A stretch of 64,000 bases of DNA from Doryteuthis pealeii (lineage: Eukaryota > Mollusca > Cephalopoda > Myopsida > Loliginidae), in NCBI GenBank assembly GCA_023376005.1, contig CM042139.1, positions 137,021,602-137,085,601 of the forward strand, read 5' to 3'. The translations under genes were made by a program, and so were the position numbers. The notes beneath the pieces are model-generated. The model saw nothing but the letters and a program-made list of their open reading frames with translations, was not told where the DNA came from and did no database searches. The stretch's first letter is position 1, and each line of letters begins with the position of its first letter. Below, piece by piece: positions 21,321-33,670 of the stretch.

Positions 21321-23105
21321 AGACAAAGAAAAGTGTGGACTAGAGAAAATAACACACAAGTACTCCATTGTTATTTTAAAAGCAACCCAACACAGAGAGG
21401 TTATAGAAAAAGAATGCTTCAGATTTGGAATGACAACAAGAATTTCAGCACAACCAGCCAAAGACTGGCAGACCAGGCAAGAATGATCCTGAATAAAAAA
21501 TTATTCTCTGATCTCGAGATAATAGAAATATGTGGACAGGAAAATCAAGAAATACAAACCGAACAAGAATCAACCAAACAAAATGAACATGCTAGCAACC
21601 AAAACCGTATACAACCTACCTTTACAACACAGGAACTAACACCAGAACAGAAAATGGATATAGAACTTATACAACAAATCATGAATGAGAACAAAAGTAC
21701 ATTACCATCCCTAAGAAACATAGAGTGGAAAAAAGTCAAGAAAGAAACGGAAAAAATAAACAAAATATTAGCGAACATCCCAACAAACAATATCACTGAA
21801 CTCAACAACCTTATTTATGCAGGAGCAAAACTAGTCTGTGATAGAATTGACGCACCCCTTCGAAACACTAACACAAACAAAGAACCAAACAGAAACACAA
21901 AAGCTGGATGGGAGTTCAGATTGGAAGAACAAATAAAAAAACTACGACAACAAACAAATACGTTAAATAAAAACACAAATACACATGTAGCTAAAAAGGT
22001 TAAAAGACAACAGCAAATTAAGTTGGAAGAAGTAAAACAAAAGATATCGGCTATAGAAGGAAGACTCAAAAGATATCGAGAGAGAACTAAACAGTACAAA
22101 CAAAATAGGACCTTCCAAAACAATGAAAAGAGATTTTATGAACAAATTGATGGAGCAAAAACAAACATTAGTGAACACCCAAATGCAACAGAAGCAGAAA
22201 AGTTCTGGAGTGATATATGGATGAGGAAAGAACATAATAAGCAGTCAAAGTGGATAAGTGATATTAAGAATGAACTGATGGAAATTGAGGAAGGACCTGT
22301 TGCCAGTGTTCATGTAATTACGCTTAAATCAGTACTCAAGAAAGTAGCAAATTGGAAAACACCAGGCCATGATGGCATACATGGATTCTGGTTCAAAAAA
22401 TTTACGACTATCCACAAAAGAATGGCCCAGCAACTGAACAGATGCCTACAAGAAACGGAAATACCCGAATGGATGACAAAAGGAATAACTACACTAATCC
22501 AGAAAGACCCACAAAAAGGAAATGTCCCCAGCAATTATAGACCAATAACTTGTCTACCCATGATGTGGAAAATTCTAACTGCTGTTGTAAGAGAAGAAGT
22601 ATACTTTTCACTCAATTGGCGGAAACTTCTCCCAGAAGAACAGAAAGGATGTCGCAAGGGAAAAAGAGGAACCCACGACTTACTCTATATAGACCAATAC
22701 ATTCTTAAAGAAGTCAAAAATAAACGGAAAAATATTGCAATGGCCTGGATCGATTACAGAAAAGCCTATGACATGGTCCCACATACCTGGATTTTAGAAT
22801 GCCTACAAATGTATAAAATTTCCAACAACATTATAAACTTCATTAAAAAAGCCATGGAAAACTGGCGAGTTCAATTAAAAGCTGGAAAACAATCCCTGGC
22901 AGAAGTAAAAATCCAAAGAGGCATCTTCCAAGGAGACTCATTATCACCACTACTCTTTATTATTGCAATGATGCCGCTAAACCATATACTGAAAAAATGT
23001 ACCGGGGGATACAAATTTAGTAATTCACAAGAAAAGATCAACCACCTTATGTACATGGATGACATTAAATTTTTGCAAAAAATGAAAAAGAATTGGAGAG
23101 CCTAG
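21282..23105 (+). pseudogene. LINE ORF, N-terminal and reverse transcriptase part
   Basis: 607 codons ending at a premature stop. Residues 1-15 come from the 27-bp repeats. Residues 15-330 are K/Q/N-rich with coiled-coil-like heptads, probably RNA/DNA binding. RT motifs: WKTPGHDGIHGFWFKKF at about 357-373, AWIDYRKAYDMVP at about 488-500 with the motif A aspartate, GIFQGDSLSPLLF at about 547-559, and the catalytic YMDDIKF at about 590-596. These catalytic residues are intact. A one-base loss in the T-run near 23068-23073 shifts the frame just after YMDD, so translation stops at 23105. The start codon is the first ATG left in frame and is probably not the original. Confidence 0.9.
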
Positions 23106-24260
23106 TACAAACTATTAGGATATACAGCCAGGATATAGGGATGGAATTTGGAATCGAAAAATGTGCTATGCTTGTAATAAAAAGGGGTGAAAGAAACTAT
23201 TAAATGGAATACAACTACCAAATCAGGAAACTAAAAATCTCTTGATGAAAATGAAAGCAACAAATACTTAGGAATTTTGGAAGCGGACAATATCATGCAA
23301 GCAGAAATGAAAGGAAAAGTTAAAAAGGAATATCTCAGGAGAACTAGAAAACTTCTAGAAACGAAACTTAACAGCAGAAATCTGATCAAAGGAATTAATA
23401 CCTGGGCTGTCCCCATTATAAGATACTCAGGACCATTCTTAAAATGGACAAAAGAAGAACTCAGACAGATAGACCAAAGGACGAGAAAATTAATGACCAT
23501 GCACAAGGCTCTCCACCCTAGAGATGATAGAGATAGATTGTATGTGTCAAGAAAGGAAGGGGGAAGAGGTCTTGCCAACATAGAGGAATGCGTAGAAACC
23601 ACAATCCAACAACTTGAAGATTACACAAGGAAGAGCAAAGACAAATTACTTATGGCGACCAACAATAGTAGAAACGGCAGATGGACAAACAGAAGAACGA
23701 CAAAGACTAGAAAACAAAAATGGGAAGAAAAACAATTATATGGACGCTTCAAACGACAAATAGATGAGGTTGCACATCAAAAGACTTGCACATGGTTAAG
23801 AAAGGGAAACCTCAAAAGAGAAACAGAATCACTTATAATTACTGCACAAAATAATGCCATAAGGACAAACTACATCAAAGCGAAAATTGATAAGACCCAA
23901 CAAAATAGTAAATATAGACTTTGCGGTAATAGAGATGAGACTGTTAACCATATACTCTGCGAATGTAGCAAACTAGCACAACGAGAATACAAAACTAGAC
24001 ACGACTGGGTTGGGAAGGTGATCCACTGGGAATTATGCAAGAAATTAAATTTTGACCACACAACAAAATGGTATATGCATAAACCAGAATCTGTTCTTGA
24101 GAACGAAACGCACAAAATTCTCTGGGACTTTGAAATTAAAACGGATCACCTTATCCCAGCAAGAAGACCAGACCTAGTGTTGATTAAAAAAAGAAAGAAC
24201 TTGTCAACTGGTGGATTTTGCAGTGCCAGCGGATCACAGGGTGAAGTTAAAGGAAAATGA
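23106..24260 (+). pseudogene. LINE ORF, thumb, zinc knuckle and start of RLE
   Basis: The coding sense continues out of frame from 23106 (ELESLVQTIRIYSQDIG), returns to the original frame near 23190, meets a nonsense codon at about 23230 (TAA in GGAAACTAAAAA), then stays open from about 23237 to 24260. KYLGILEADNIMQAEMKGK marks the thumb. A cysteine/histidine knuckle lies near 23913-23970 (Y-R-L-C-G-N-R then H-I-L-C-E-C). Its expected first Cys is Tyr, so the metal site is damaged. GKVIHWELCKKL follows. The RLE signature RRPDLVLI begins near 24160. A one-base insertion in the A-run near 24187-24200 then shifts frame and ends translation at 24260. Confidence 0.85.
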
Positions 24261-24477
24261 AAAAATTGACAAATATCTGGACCTTGCCAGAGAACTGAAA
24301 AAGTTATGGAATATGAAAGTGAAAGTTATACCAATTGTAGTTGGTGCACTTGGAACAGTCCCAAAAGCATTAGAAAAGGGTTTGGAAAGTTTGGATATCA
24401 GAGGAAGGATTGAAACCATTCAGAACACTGCACTGCTGCAATCTGCCAGAATACTCAGAAGAGTCCTGGAGACCTGA
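24187..24477 (+). pseudogene. LINE ORF, C-terminal part of RLE
   Basis: After the frameshift the +1 frame continues the endonuclease. VDFAVPADHRVK supplies the acidic residue about 14-15 residues after RPD, and a downstream lysine, as in PD-(D/E)xK-type LINE endonucleases. The tail domain (KVKVIPIVVGALGTV, then ALLQSARILRRVLE) ends at the natural stop at 24475-24477. The tail motif is what identifies the 3' remnants elsewhere in the window. Confidence 0.85.
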
Positions 24478-24699
24478 GGAGACTTGCTGTCACTCAGACT
24501 CCAGTGAAAGACCATCAGCTAACACTGATGTGAAAACTCAAATAATAATTCAATTTTCAATTTTTTGTTTTAGACTCTTTAACATGTATTTATTTTTCTT
24601 ATTTTTCCCTCGTTCTCTTTACCCAGCAATTAGATTACCACATTATTTTCAATTTAACATTTCTATAAGTCATTCAATCTCGTTACATTAGGTAGACCC

Positions 24700-24810
24700 C
24701 TATAGGTTTGGAAGAAACCGGAGGATTTAGAAAACAGAGAAAGAGTTGAGGTCCCCCAGACAGCAGCATTGTTAAGATCGACTAGAATACCAAAGGAAAC
24801 AGGTTGTCCA
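24700..24810 (+). pseudogene. Small Dong/R4-like tail remnant
   Basis: CAGACAGCAGCATTGTTAAG followed by ATCGACTAGAATACC matches the 'TALLRSTRI' tail block. The rest is lost. About 100 bp. Confidence 0.5.
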
Positions 24811-25104
24811 ATGTAAAACTCCCGAGGAGGAATAAAATGAAATAAAGGAACTTAATTGTGCAATTGGAATTTGAATTCATGATTCAGCATGGAGTAAGCA
24901 TTACAAAAAAGTAGAACAATACAGGTGCAGAAAAAGAATCTTGAAAAGGGAAATTTTAAAATATAGAACAAAAGAACAAAAAATAAAACCATGAAAATAC
25001 AACATTCCTTACTATCCACGTGGATATGTCACAAGATTCCAGGGGATGTTTGAAATTGTGGTTTACGCAGTATGCTATGTATACTTATATGTTTTTATCA
25101 AACA

Positions 25105-25240
25105 CATTCACCACTGCTATGATGGGACCCAAGGTCATAAGAATTGAGCATCTAAAGAGAATAGAACTTGCTATTCAGTATTAATAGATCTGCGGGGTTA
25201 GCTTGCAAACCATTACACTACAACGGGATGCTCAACACTA
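25105..25240 (-). mobile_element. SINE family B
   Basis: GATGGGACCCAAGGTCATAA, AATAGAACTTGCTATTCAGT, then TTAGCTTGCAAACCATTACA and CTACAACGGGATGC. The last two are the complement of a good box A (TGTAATGGTTTGCAAGC). Confidence 0.75.
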
Positions 25241-25541
25241 TATATACTTGTATATTTCCAGTACAGATATGCCTATGCTTATAAGTAAAAGTTATTAATT
25301 GTTTATTTTTGCTTTATATTGTAACTGGAAATATCTAGATATATAGGTAAATAAAATGTGGTATTCCTACTTTCGAATGTACCATTTTTTGGTAAATGAC
25401 TGTCTTTTTTTATTCTGTTAATGTCCATATGCTACATTCACTTATGAGATTTACTGTTTCATCTCTGTTTACACACAATCAACATTTTCTCTTTTGATGT
25501 ATCTTCTTATTACAACAGTTTTCAGTAACTGAGAGACAATA

Positions 25542-26164
<623 letters not shown>

Positions 26165-26470
26165 TTGTTGTAAATAAAATATAAACTTTTTGCAGAAAAA
26201 TGACACATAATATCAGAAAATGTAAAGTCACTTTATCTGTGGCATCCATTAGTCTTGTGAAATCATTAATATGGACTTGGTATGTTTTCGTCCTGTCCAG
26301 GGTGCTGGTATGTGCAAGATGGTCGGCTAAATATTTCATAAGCTACTAAAAATTATCTCATGGAACGTGACCATAATTAGGATTATTTTCCAACATAGCC
26401 CCACTCGCGGTCCGTACATATCTTGCAGTTATCTTGCAGGGCTTTGGTCCCATTGGTAAAGAAAAGTCTT
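26165..26470. other. Sequence between (GA)n and dispersed repeat E
   Basis: No gene recognised. It may contain a diverged 5' part of repeat E. Confidence 0.4.
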
Positions 26471-26479
26471 CAACAGTAG

Positions 26480-27365
26480 ATATGACATGTCTGAATTTTT
26501 AGATAAGGCTTGATGATTTGTGTAATTTAGATTTTTGGAATTGTTGTCCTCGTCTTCATTGTCATATACACAGTTCACTTGGATACATAGCACAACGAAT
26601 ATAAGCGTTGAACTAATACAGTTCTAAATGACAATCATCAGTAGTGTTGTATACTCTCTTTCCTTTCTTTCTTACTTCTATTATTCTTCTTCCAACGTTT
26701 CTTCTAGCGTCTCTTCTAGCGTCTGGACTTCGTCTTGGGGACTTCGTGTCTGGTCTTCCATTGGGGATTTCTCTTTATCAGAAGCCCTGTGTCATTGGTA
26801 GTTTTTAGATAATAACACAAGACTTCGATTTAACTTTGATCATATTTTATTCTGAAATCCACACCAGACTACCTGCGCGGATTGAGTCGGCATAACACGA
26901 CTTACCACCGTCGTGGGTTTGGCCGATCTGACTAAAAATCTCTTTCTAATCTAAACCGGAAGAGGGTATTCTCCACCGATTCTCACGGTATCCACCGGAA
27001 GGATCAGGAGGTGGTCAAGCCTTGTCATTCAATCCTTCAAGGCCGTGGGCTTCAACTTATAACAGCCATTTTGGTTTCTACACTACTGTACACAAGTATT
27101 AGGAATCTAATAATTATGTAACAGTAGGTTACAGGTTCAACCCTTATCGCGAGATATAATTACTTACTAAACGTTTCATAACACTTGTAACCGGACATGT
27201 TTAACAGAAAGAGAATAGTCTACTCCGGTGGATTGCATAAACGGTTTGGTTCGAAGTTCCGAGAAGGCTCCTGGGTTCAACATGACGTTACTCGGGTTTG
27301 AGGAAAAGTTTTCCAAGATCGAAAACAAACACATGAAGGAGGGCGGGCCACATCTGCCAGAATTT
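26480..27365 (+). repeat. Dispersed repeat E, copy 1, split by a solo LTR
   Basis: 26480-26644 plus 27124-27365 aligns with 40130-40498. Shared blocks include TTTTTAGATAAGGCTTGATG, GACAATCATCA, ACATGTTTAACAGAAAGAGA, GGTTTGGTTCGAAGTTCCG, GAAAACAAACACATGAA and CACATCTGCC. The family is not recognised. Part of a larger transposon or a non-autonomous element are both possible. Confidence 0.75.
26645..27123. mobile_element. Solo LTR, 479 bp, GTAG target duplication
   Basis: Begins TGTTGTATAC and ends TTATGTAACA, giving the canonical TG...CA with TGTT/AACA terminal inverted repeats. It is flanked by GTAG at 26641-26644 and 27124-27127. The paralogous repeat at 40130-40498 has the empty site (AATCAATAGGTTTCATG). 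No internal retroelement sequence remains, so this is a solo LTR. The family is unknown. A 4-bp duplication would fit a Gypsy-type or ERV-like integrase. Confidence 0.8.
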
Positions 27366-27699
27366 TGTGTATATAAAAACAAAGATTAAGACACCACTCC
27401 GAAAATCTAAATATTATAAATTAGATTTGACATCCTTAGATGAACTTTCAGCCCATTATTGTAGACCTTTGAAAATGTATTACCTCATCCTTCTAATATT
27501 TTTGAATAAGAGGACAAGGAGCTATAGAACAGATTACTGTTGTCATCAGCATTATTTAGCAGAACGATGATGCAGATACCATTGAAGTGTTATTTTGTGT
27601 CATGAATAAGGCGGCCAATTTACTCACACACAAAGAAAAGTAAGAGATATGTAAAGAGAATGAGACGCAAGTCGATACTTCGTAGTAGTATATTTATTC

Positions 27700-27775
27700 G
27701 CTCACACACACACACACACACATACACACACACACACACACATTTGGTTTCTACACTACTGTACACAAGTATTAG

Positions 27776-27821
<46 letters not shown>

Positions 27822-27822
27822 C
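27700..27822. repeat. (CA)n / LTR fragment / (TA)n composite
   Basis: A CA tract (27703-27742), then about 37 bp (27743-27779) identical to the 3' part of the 26645 solo LTR, then about 43 bp of TA repeat and CTAACTAACTAACTAA. Confidence 0.85.
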
Positions 27823-27839
27823 AAACTAACTAACTAACT

Positions 27840-28400
27840 AACAGTTATTTATCAGACAGATGAAACCATTATTTTATGGTATAGAGGGGAGGTATCTAAT
27901 CCTATACTCCAACACTAGGAAATGTTTCGAAACCATTTTGAACTCATTCCTGCGTTTGACTTACATCTGAAATCATTATCCCTTGCTATTTAAGACGTCT
28001 TAATTGGATGAAACGAAGGGGAAATGTGTTTCCTAAAGGAAGTATTGCAAAATGAACATAACAGGAATTTATCCTCGGCTCGTCAACTCCATGTCCCACA
28101 CTGATAACATTCCGCCTGTACACACACCATAGACCAACCCAAAGATGTATCGAATCCTTGTGTGTGGAGTTTTTAATGAATTCTCAGTCAGTTCTCCCGG
28201 GAATCTTTAACACTTTGTAAGAAGAGAATCTATCTAGCTATTCGATTATGAAGTAATCAGAGAGTCACACGCTTCACACGCTTCACACGCTTTGGATTTA
28301 CAATACAAGTCTATGCGTATTTCCGGAAGATTTATATAGGCCCATGTAGATGGCAGGGTGAAAAGTAGATACAGATATAAAGAAATGGATATACACATAC
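27840..28400. other. Unique-looking sequence
   Basis: No gene recognised. A short triple repeat of TCACACGCT occurs near 28265-28290. Confidence 0.5.
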
Positions 28401-28403
28401 GAA

Positions 28404-28530
<127 letters not shown>

Positions 28531-28889
28531 ACGTGCATGACTGATTGATAGATAGAAGAATGGCGATTCTGTGACTACATTTTACAATATGCTCTAATCT
28601 AAGACATAAAAACATTTTCAAACGAATTTGAAACTGAATCATATTTTTTTTAGTTTGGTGTGAGTTAGAACTGAACTCATTCTTTTAAATTTATCAGGTT
28701 TTCCACATAATTTGTTTAAATATAACATACGAATTAGAATCCTTTGGTTCTTTCTAAATAGATATACCGATAACATTATTCTATTTTTGACAACGCCTTT
28801 ACATACCGTCTTTTTTTAAGTAAGTAATCGCATATTGAAAAAAACCAAACACTTTTATAAAACTTACAATTGAAATCACTTTTTTTAAT

Positions 28890-29125
28890 AGTTTTTCATT
28901 CTTAGCTCAGTCGGTAGAGTCCAGGAATTGCAAGATTCTGGTTTTATGCCAGTTCCCGCAAAAACAACATATGAGTAGCACCGCTTCTGTAATCTGCTCT
29001 GTGTAGTAAAAGTCGGAAGCTGACAAAAAATCTACCTAGTCTAACGCAAACGAAAAGGGAATAGACTCCCTCACGGTCTGGCTGATATCGACGATATGCC
29101 CTCAGCCATTTTTACTTTTTGTATT
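28890..29125 (+). mobile_element. SINE family D
   Basis: tRNA-derived head with a good box A (TTAGCTCAGTCGGTAGAGTC at 28903-28922) and a degenerate box B (GATTCTGGTTTTATGCC). The shared tail ends in TGATATCGACGATATGCC then CAGCCATTTTTACTTTTT. The second copy is at 60065-60310. Confidence 0.8.
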
Positions 29126-29129
29126 TATA

Positions 29130-31605
29130 TTCATTTTCAACTCTCGAAATAAGAATGCACATTCCTTTTATATTCTCTCTCACTCTTTTTCTATATTCTT
29201 TATATATTTCTTATTTATGTTCATGAATGATATCTGATTAGACTTATACTTGAATCTTTAGTTAAGACATATTATACACATTATAATAGCAATGTTAAAA
29301 TCTGTATTGACATTGTCTTAAATTGGGTTATTAAGTTGACATCTTCTCCACCGCTTTTTTCTTTTACATCTTATTCAGGTGCAAACATTGGGTTTTCGAG
29401 TTTGACCCTTTTGTACAAAATGGAAAGGAAATAGTGAAGAGGATGAAAATAAATAAAAACGAATAGAATGATGTGCGAAAAACCAAGAAAATCCTGTTGA
29501 TAAATAGAGATTAGAATAATGTCGAAAAGAGAACTAACAGATGAAAGGAAACAATCACAGCAAGAGCTCCAAATCACTGCATTTTTGTGGAATAAAAGAA
29601 AACACCAGGAGGAACTTTATAATCAAAGTTTCAACGCAAGAATCACAGCGTTTAGTGCAATCACTTTCCAGCCCTGCTGCTTATCGCTTTTAGATTCAAT
29701 ACCATTCGGTTATTTTCAGTCATAGCAATCAAATTCACAGACTTTTTTTTTTACTTTCATTTTGTTTCTCATTAATAAAAAGTCAGAATACAAACAGAGT
29801 TGTACTGTAAAGCATGTAATCGGAAACAAACAGTTGAGAGTTGCCAATTTCTTTGAAATTTTTTGCTCATTATAAACGTCGACAAGACAGCATTATGTCG
29901 GATATCGTGCCGATCCTGAGTCAACAACAATTAGTATGGAATTAACAACTGGCACTGTCAATTGCAATTGCCGTGCAAAGAGAGACAGTTCTTTTTCATT
30001 TTCTATTCCTTCAGTAACGACTCAGTGCCTAACTAAATGGCGTCTCTCTAGATGACTGTGACTGATTAAGAAAAGCCTAGTTGCGATGAAAAAAGCTTTC
30101 ATGTTGCCTTGCGAGGAAAGTCTTGTTGAAAAAAAAGTGCTTTGGATTAGAGAGGAAATATAATGTTTATTTCAATTGCTGTCAGTTTTCAGCACAGGGA
30201 TTATTCACGGGTTCCCATTGATATCCATTGCCGCCATTTGCAATGTTATTTTCTCAAAACTGAACAGAAAAATGGAATAAATTATATCGAGTTAACGCAT
30301 TTAAAGTCGTGTTCAAACAATGTTGAATTCCTATCACCGAGTCGTATGAAAATCTTCTCGAATTTCATCGTACTTTCTTTAAAGAAAAGGTGTGGGAAAT
30401 TATTCTGTTCCAATCTCTATCATAATTTTAAAAATGAGAGATTAATTGATTTTAACGCCACCTAAATCAATCCAGGATTATTTTATTCGCGTTGATTCAC
30501 GTATATATTTACAGTTTATGTAGTTGTTTATTAAGATTTATTTTTCTTGTTTTTAGGTGTTTGTTTCTTTGCATACGGTGCTTTTGAATATGAATACTTT
30601 TTAAGCGATCTATTTGACTCAAGTATGGAACCATAACAGGTAATACCACTACATCAGAGTGTACTTGGTAGTAATGGCAACACTCTCCAGATCTCCGAAA
30701 CTTCTGATGCATTTATACCAAGGACACCTTTATGGGGAATTACCATACTGTCAGCGGAGATAAAGTCAGCGTATTTTAAATCCGACCCTCAGGACAGATA
30801 AAATGGAAGATGATCCTTGGAAATACATGAACCGATGATCTGAGGAAACACCATTCTCCTGATTCCAAACATAAACTTGAAAGCAGCCCTATTGTGGGGG
30901 TGAAAAACGTATAATCCATCAAATTGAGACAATGAACAAAATATAGTTGTAAGGATTGTAATGATTGATTGATTTTAACGGAGTTGAATTAAATATATTT
31001 TACTTCTCTCCGGTCAGTTGCCATACTAAGGTTAGAGGGCAAAGTTTGCCCAATAATTCATTCATAATTGGAGGGAAAATATTTGGAAGTATACATTACC
31101 CAGGGTATTAAAGCTATGTAAAATGCTTCATCGTCCAATATGTGAACTCATATCGCCATGTCCATTTCTTACAACAATAACTACTACAGATATAGTTACT
31201 GCCCTAGTAATGTCCGTACTTCTTCTTCAGCCAACTCACAGAATTTTTCATTCTATCTCATTGATTCATTATTCAAGTACATTTTCACATTGTCTAATGT
31301 TGAAAGTTGTTATTCCCTAGCATTATTTACAAATGAGCTAGTTGATTTTATTCGCTTCTCATTATATTGTAACGTACACGAGGAAGAAATAATGGCGTCT
31401 GCTATTCTATAAATATAACTAGGATTATATAAAGTGTATATTCTACTTTAATTTTCAAACGATTCAGTGTATTAAGCACATTCATTTGGTTTAGAATTTT
31501 TATGGATATTGAATTGTTGAGTACAAATTAGTTAACCAAAGTTTTATTTCATTTTCTGTAGACTCCATCTGAAAAGGGATTAAAAAGATTTCTTTGACTG
31601 TAAGT
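29130..31605. other. 2.5 kb with no recognised gene or repeat
   Basis: Small ATG frames (29519-29725, 30163-30465, 31123-31412) lack motifs and splice context. Nothing supports any of them. Confidence 0.5.
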
Positions 31606-31606
31606 A

Positions 31607-31608
<2 letters not shown>

Positions 31609-31646
<38 letters not shown>
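31609..31646. repeat. (TA)n microsatellite
   Basis: 19 TA units. Confidence 0.95.
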
Positions 31647-31761
31647 GATGTACTAAGAACACCGATACCGTGGTCGGGAAATAACTTTTCTACAACTATT
31701 AATGCTCTATATTTTACAAGATGTATTGTGCTACTACAATGTTTACATGGTAGTAACCCTT

Positions 31762-31762
<1 letters not shown>

Positions 31763-31817
<55 letters not shown>
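31763..31817. repeat. (TA)n microsatellite abutting the 422-bp array
   Basis: About 27 TA units that end directly at the first unit of the hammerhead array. Confidence 0.95.
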
Positions 31818-31822
<5 letters not shown>

Positions 31823-31920
31823 TTGAAGGCAAAACAATGCGAATATCGCATAAATTCGATAATTATAGAAGATAATAATAATGACAAGTGAATCCCGCAA
31901 AGAATCACTCGGTGTGTAGA

Positions 31921-31969
31921 ATATCGTACAGACTGTTTCAACTTTATTAAGTCTCATCAGCGATATATA
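31921..31969 (-). ncRNA. Type I hammerhead ribozyme, array unit 1
   Basis: Minus strand: stem I strand ATATCG (31966-31961), CTGATGA (31960-31954), stem II of 5 bp with AATA loop (31953-31940, one G-U closing pair), GAAAC (31939-31935), loop AGTCT, triplet GTA (31929-31927), stem I partner CGATAT (31926-31921). Stem III is the 2-bp type seen in Penelope-like hammerheads. An outer CTA/TAG pairing extends stem I beyond an internal loop. Predicted cleavage is between 31927 and 31926. Confidence 0.85.
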
Positions 31970-31984
31970 CTAACGACTCCCCTC

Positions 31985-32048
31985 CGACAGGAATCGAAAC
32001 CGTGACCTCTAGCAGGATAGTTAAACACTATACTGTTTCAGCCATGGT
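31985..32048 (-). promoter_or_regulatory. tRNA-like pol III promoter, array unit 1
   Basis: Minus-strand box A-like TGGCTGAAACAGTATAG (32044-32028) and box B GGTTTCGATTCC (32001-31990), 27 bp apart. They lie about 20 bp upstream of the hammerhead. The same pair recurs in unit 2 about 422 bp on. Unit 3 retains only part of box B. This is an A/B-box arrangement, not a functional tRNA. Confidence 0.7.
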
Positions 32049-32342
32049 ACAGCACCGAGAAACTCATGCGAAATTAACCTTGTCATTGATACTGAGGGGA
32101 CTACTGCCATATGAGGCAAGTGAGTCGCTGAGTGGATAATAACAGACACATCCGGGGCCTTATGCTCCTCGGCGAAGGAAATAAGATTTTTTGGATGTTT
32201 GTTTATTTTTTAGAAGCATTGTTGATAATTTTTATATTTTTGCTTGAAGGCAACAACAATGCGAATATCGCATAAATTCGATAATTATAGAAGATAATAA
32301 TAATGAAAAGTGAATCCCGCAAAGAATCACTCGGTGTGTAGA

Positions 32343-32388
32343 ATATCGTACAGACTGTTTCAACTTTATTAAGTCTCATCAGCGATAT
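32343..32388 (-). ncRNA. Type I hammerhead ribozyme, array unit 2
   Basis: Same sequence as unit 1: CTGATGA at 32382-32376, GAAAC at 32361-32357, GTA at 32351-32349. All core bases and stems are kept. Confidence 0.85.
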
Positions 32389-32764
32389 ATACTAACGACT
32401 CCCCTCCGACAGGAATCGAAACCGTGACCTCTAGCAGGATAGTTAAACACTATACTGTTTCAGCCATGATACAGCACCGAGAAACTCATGCGAAATTAAC
32501 CTTGTCATTGATACTGAGGGGACTACTGCCATATGAGGCAAGTGAGTCGCTGAGTGGATAATAACAGACACATCCGGGGCCTTATGCTCCTCGGCGAAGG
32601 AAATAAGATTTTTTGGATGTTTGTTTATTTTTTAGAAGCATTGTCGATAATTTTTATATTTTTGCTTGAAGGCAACAACAATGCGAATATCGCATAAATT
32701 CGATAATTATAGAAGATAATAATAATGAAAAGTGAATCCCGCAAAGAATCACTCGGTGTGTAGA

Positions 32765-32811
32765 ATATCGTACAGACTGTTTTCAACTTTATTAAGTCTC
32801 ATCAGCGATAT
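32765..32811 (-). ncRNA. Hammerhead, array unit 3, one-base insertion
   Basis: CTGATGA (32805-32799) and the GTA triplet are kept, but the core reads GAAAAC (one extra A), which should impair folding. A homopolymer sequencing error is possible. Confidence 0.7.
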
Positions 32812-32854
32812 ATACTAACGACTCCCCTCCGACAGAATCGAAACCGTGACAATT

Positions 32855-33615
32855 ATAATTATAATTAAGATTATGTTTTTAAAATTACATCACCGACGTC
32901 CTAATTTCCTTAGTTATTTATATCACCTCACCTTTACCACCTAGTTGTGCTTATTCCTGTATTCGGTTAGTGTCAGTTTTCGGCATTCGTCTATCATGTG
33001 ATTATCTCTTTCATCCCTGTCCCCACATAGCATACACCGGCTATTCCTCAAGTTATGTTGTCTTTTTAAAATAGATTATCTGATAAATTTCGCTTCACTT
33101 GGTTCAACAGATTCTAATATTTTTATTAATTCGTGATTTTTCGTCATACAATTCCTTTCTAATATTTGCTAAAACCGTCACAAAGATTTTATTAATTATT
33201 GTTATAATTTCCAACTCTATTTGCATTTTCCTTATTGCTATTGATACATAGATTTTTACAACTCATTGCTTTTGAGATTTTAATCTTGTTTCCAAGAACG
33301 AACAGTTCTACACTCTTAATTTATTGCCTTTGTTTTTGATTGAATGTCTATAATTTTTCCTTCTTAGGACAATCAAGTTGAATTTATAATCCCAAAAATC
33401 TTAATCTTTCGTACTATCTTGCAAAACCTTCACGTAATAATAGTACGCAATCGATTAAACGCTGGCTTCTTTCTTTTGGAAAGTTCATCAACGGAACAAA
33501 TTGTAGCAGGATCATATGATTTCTAGCTGATTAATTAATAACTACATGAATTATTCATGAAACATTTTTATAGCATTGATAATCTCTAAACAGCAATCTA
33601 AATACATGATCCCCA
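32855..33615. other. AT-rich sequence, nothing recognised
   Basis: Begins with a short AATTAT repeat at the broken end of the array. No gene supported. Confidence 0.5.
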
Positions 33616-33619
33616 AGTA

Positions 33620-33621
33620 TG

Positions 33622-33670
<49 letters not shown>

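Larger units (their letters stand above)
21180..24550 (+). mobile_element. Dong/R4-like non-LTR retrotransposon, largest copy
   Basis: A LINE of the restriction-like-endonuclease (RLE) type. It reads 27-bp N-terminal repeats, a basic linker, reverse transcriptase, a cysteine/histidine knuckle, RLE, then a 3' UTR that ends in AAATAATAAT (24540-24549). There is one long coding frame and no apurinic-type endonuclease, which with the order RT-knuckle-RLE and the TAA-type 3' end points to the R4/Dong clade. R2/NeSL/Hero-like assignment is possible without a phylogeny. It is inactivated by at least three frameshifts and one nonsense codon. The 5' end is uncertain. Confidence 0.85.
31819..32850 (-). 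repeat. 422-bp tandem array with tRNA-like promoter and hammerhead in each unit
   Basis: About 2.45 copies. Units start at 31821, 32242 and 32664 (GCTTGAAGGC), and the last is cut off at 32850. Units 1 and 2 differ by only a few bases. Read on the minus strand, each unit has a tRNA-like pol III promoter (box A-like TGGCTGAAACAGTATAG, box B GGTTTCGATTCC), then a type I hammerhead, then an AT-rich body. The ribozyme cleavage sites are 422 nt apart, so cutting in two adjacent units would release a unit-length RNA. Known parallels are metazoan retrozymes and the tRNA-like hammerhead SINE of schistosomes. Mobility here is inferred. Confidence 0.85.

Noticed and set aside
31985..32048. Genuine tRNA gene
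   Set aside because: A and B boxes are present, but the cloverleaf stems (acceptor and anticodon) do not form. It is a tRNA-derived promoter only.
31819..32850. CRISPR-like direct repeats
   Set aside because: Units are 422 bp with no short repeat-spacer pattern, and the sequence is clearly eukaryotic.
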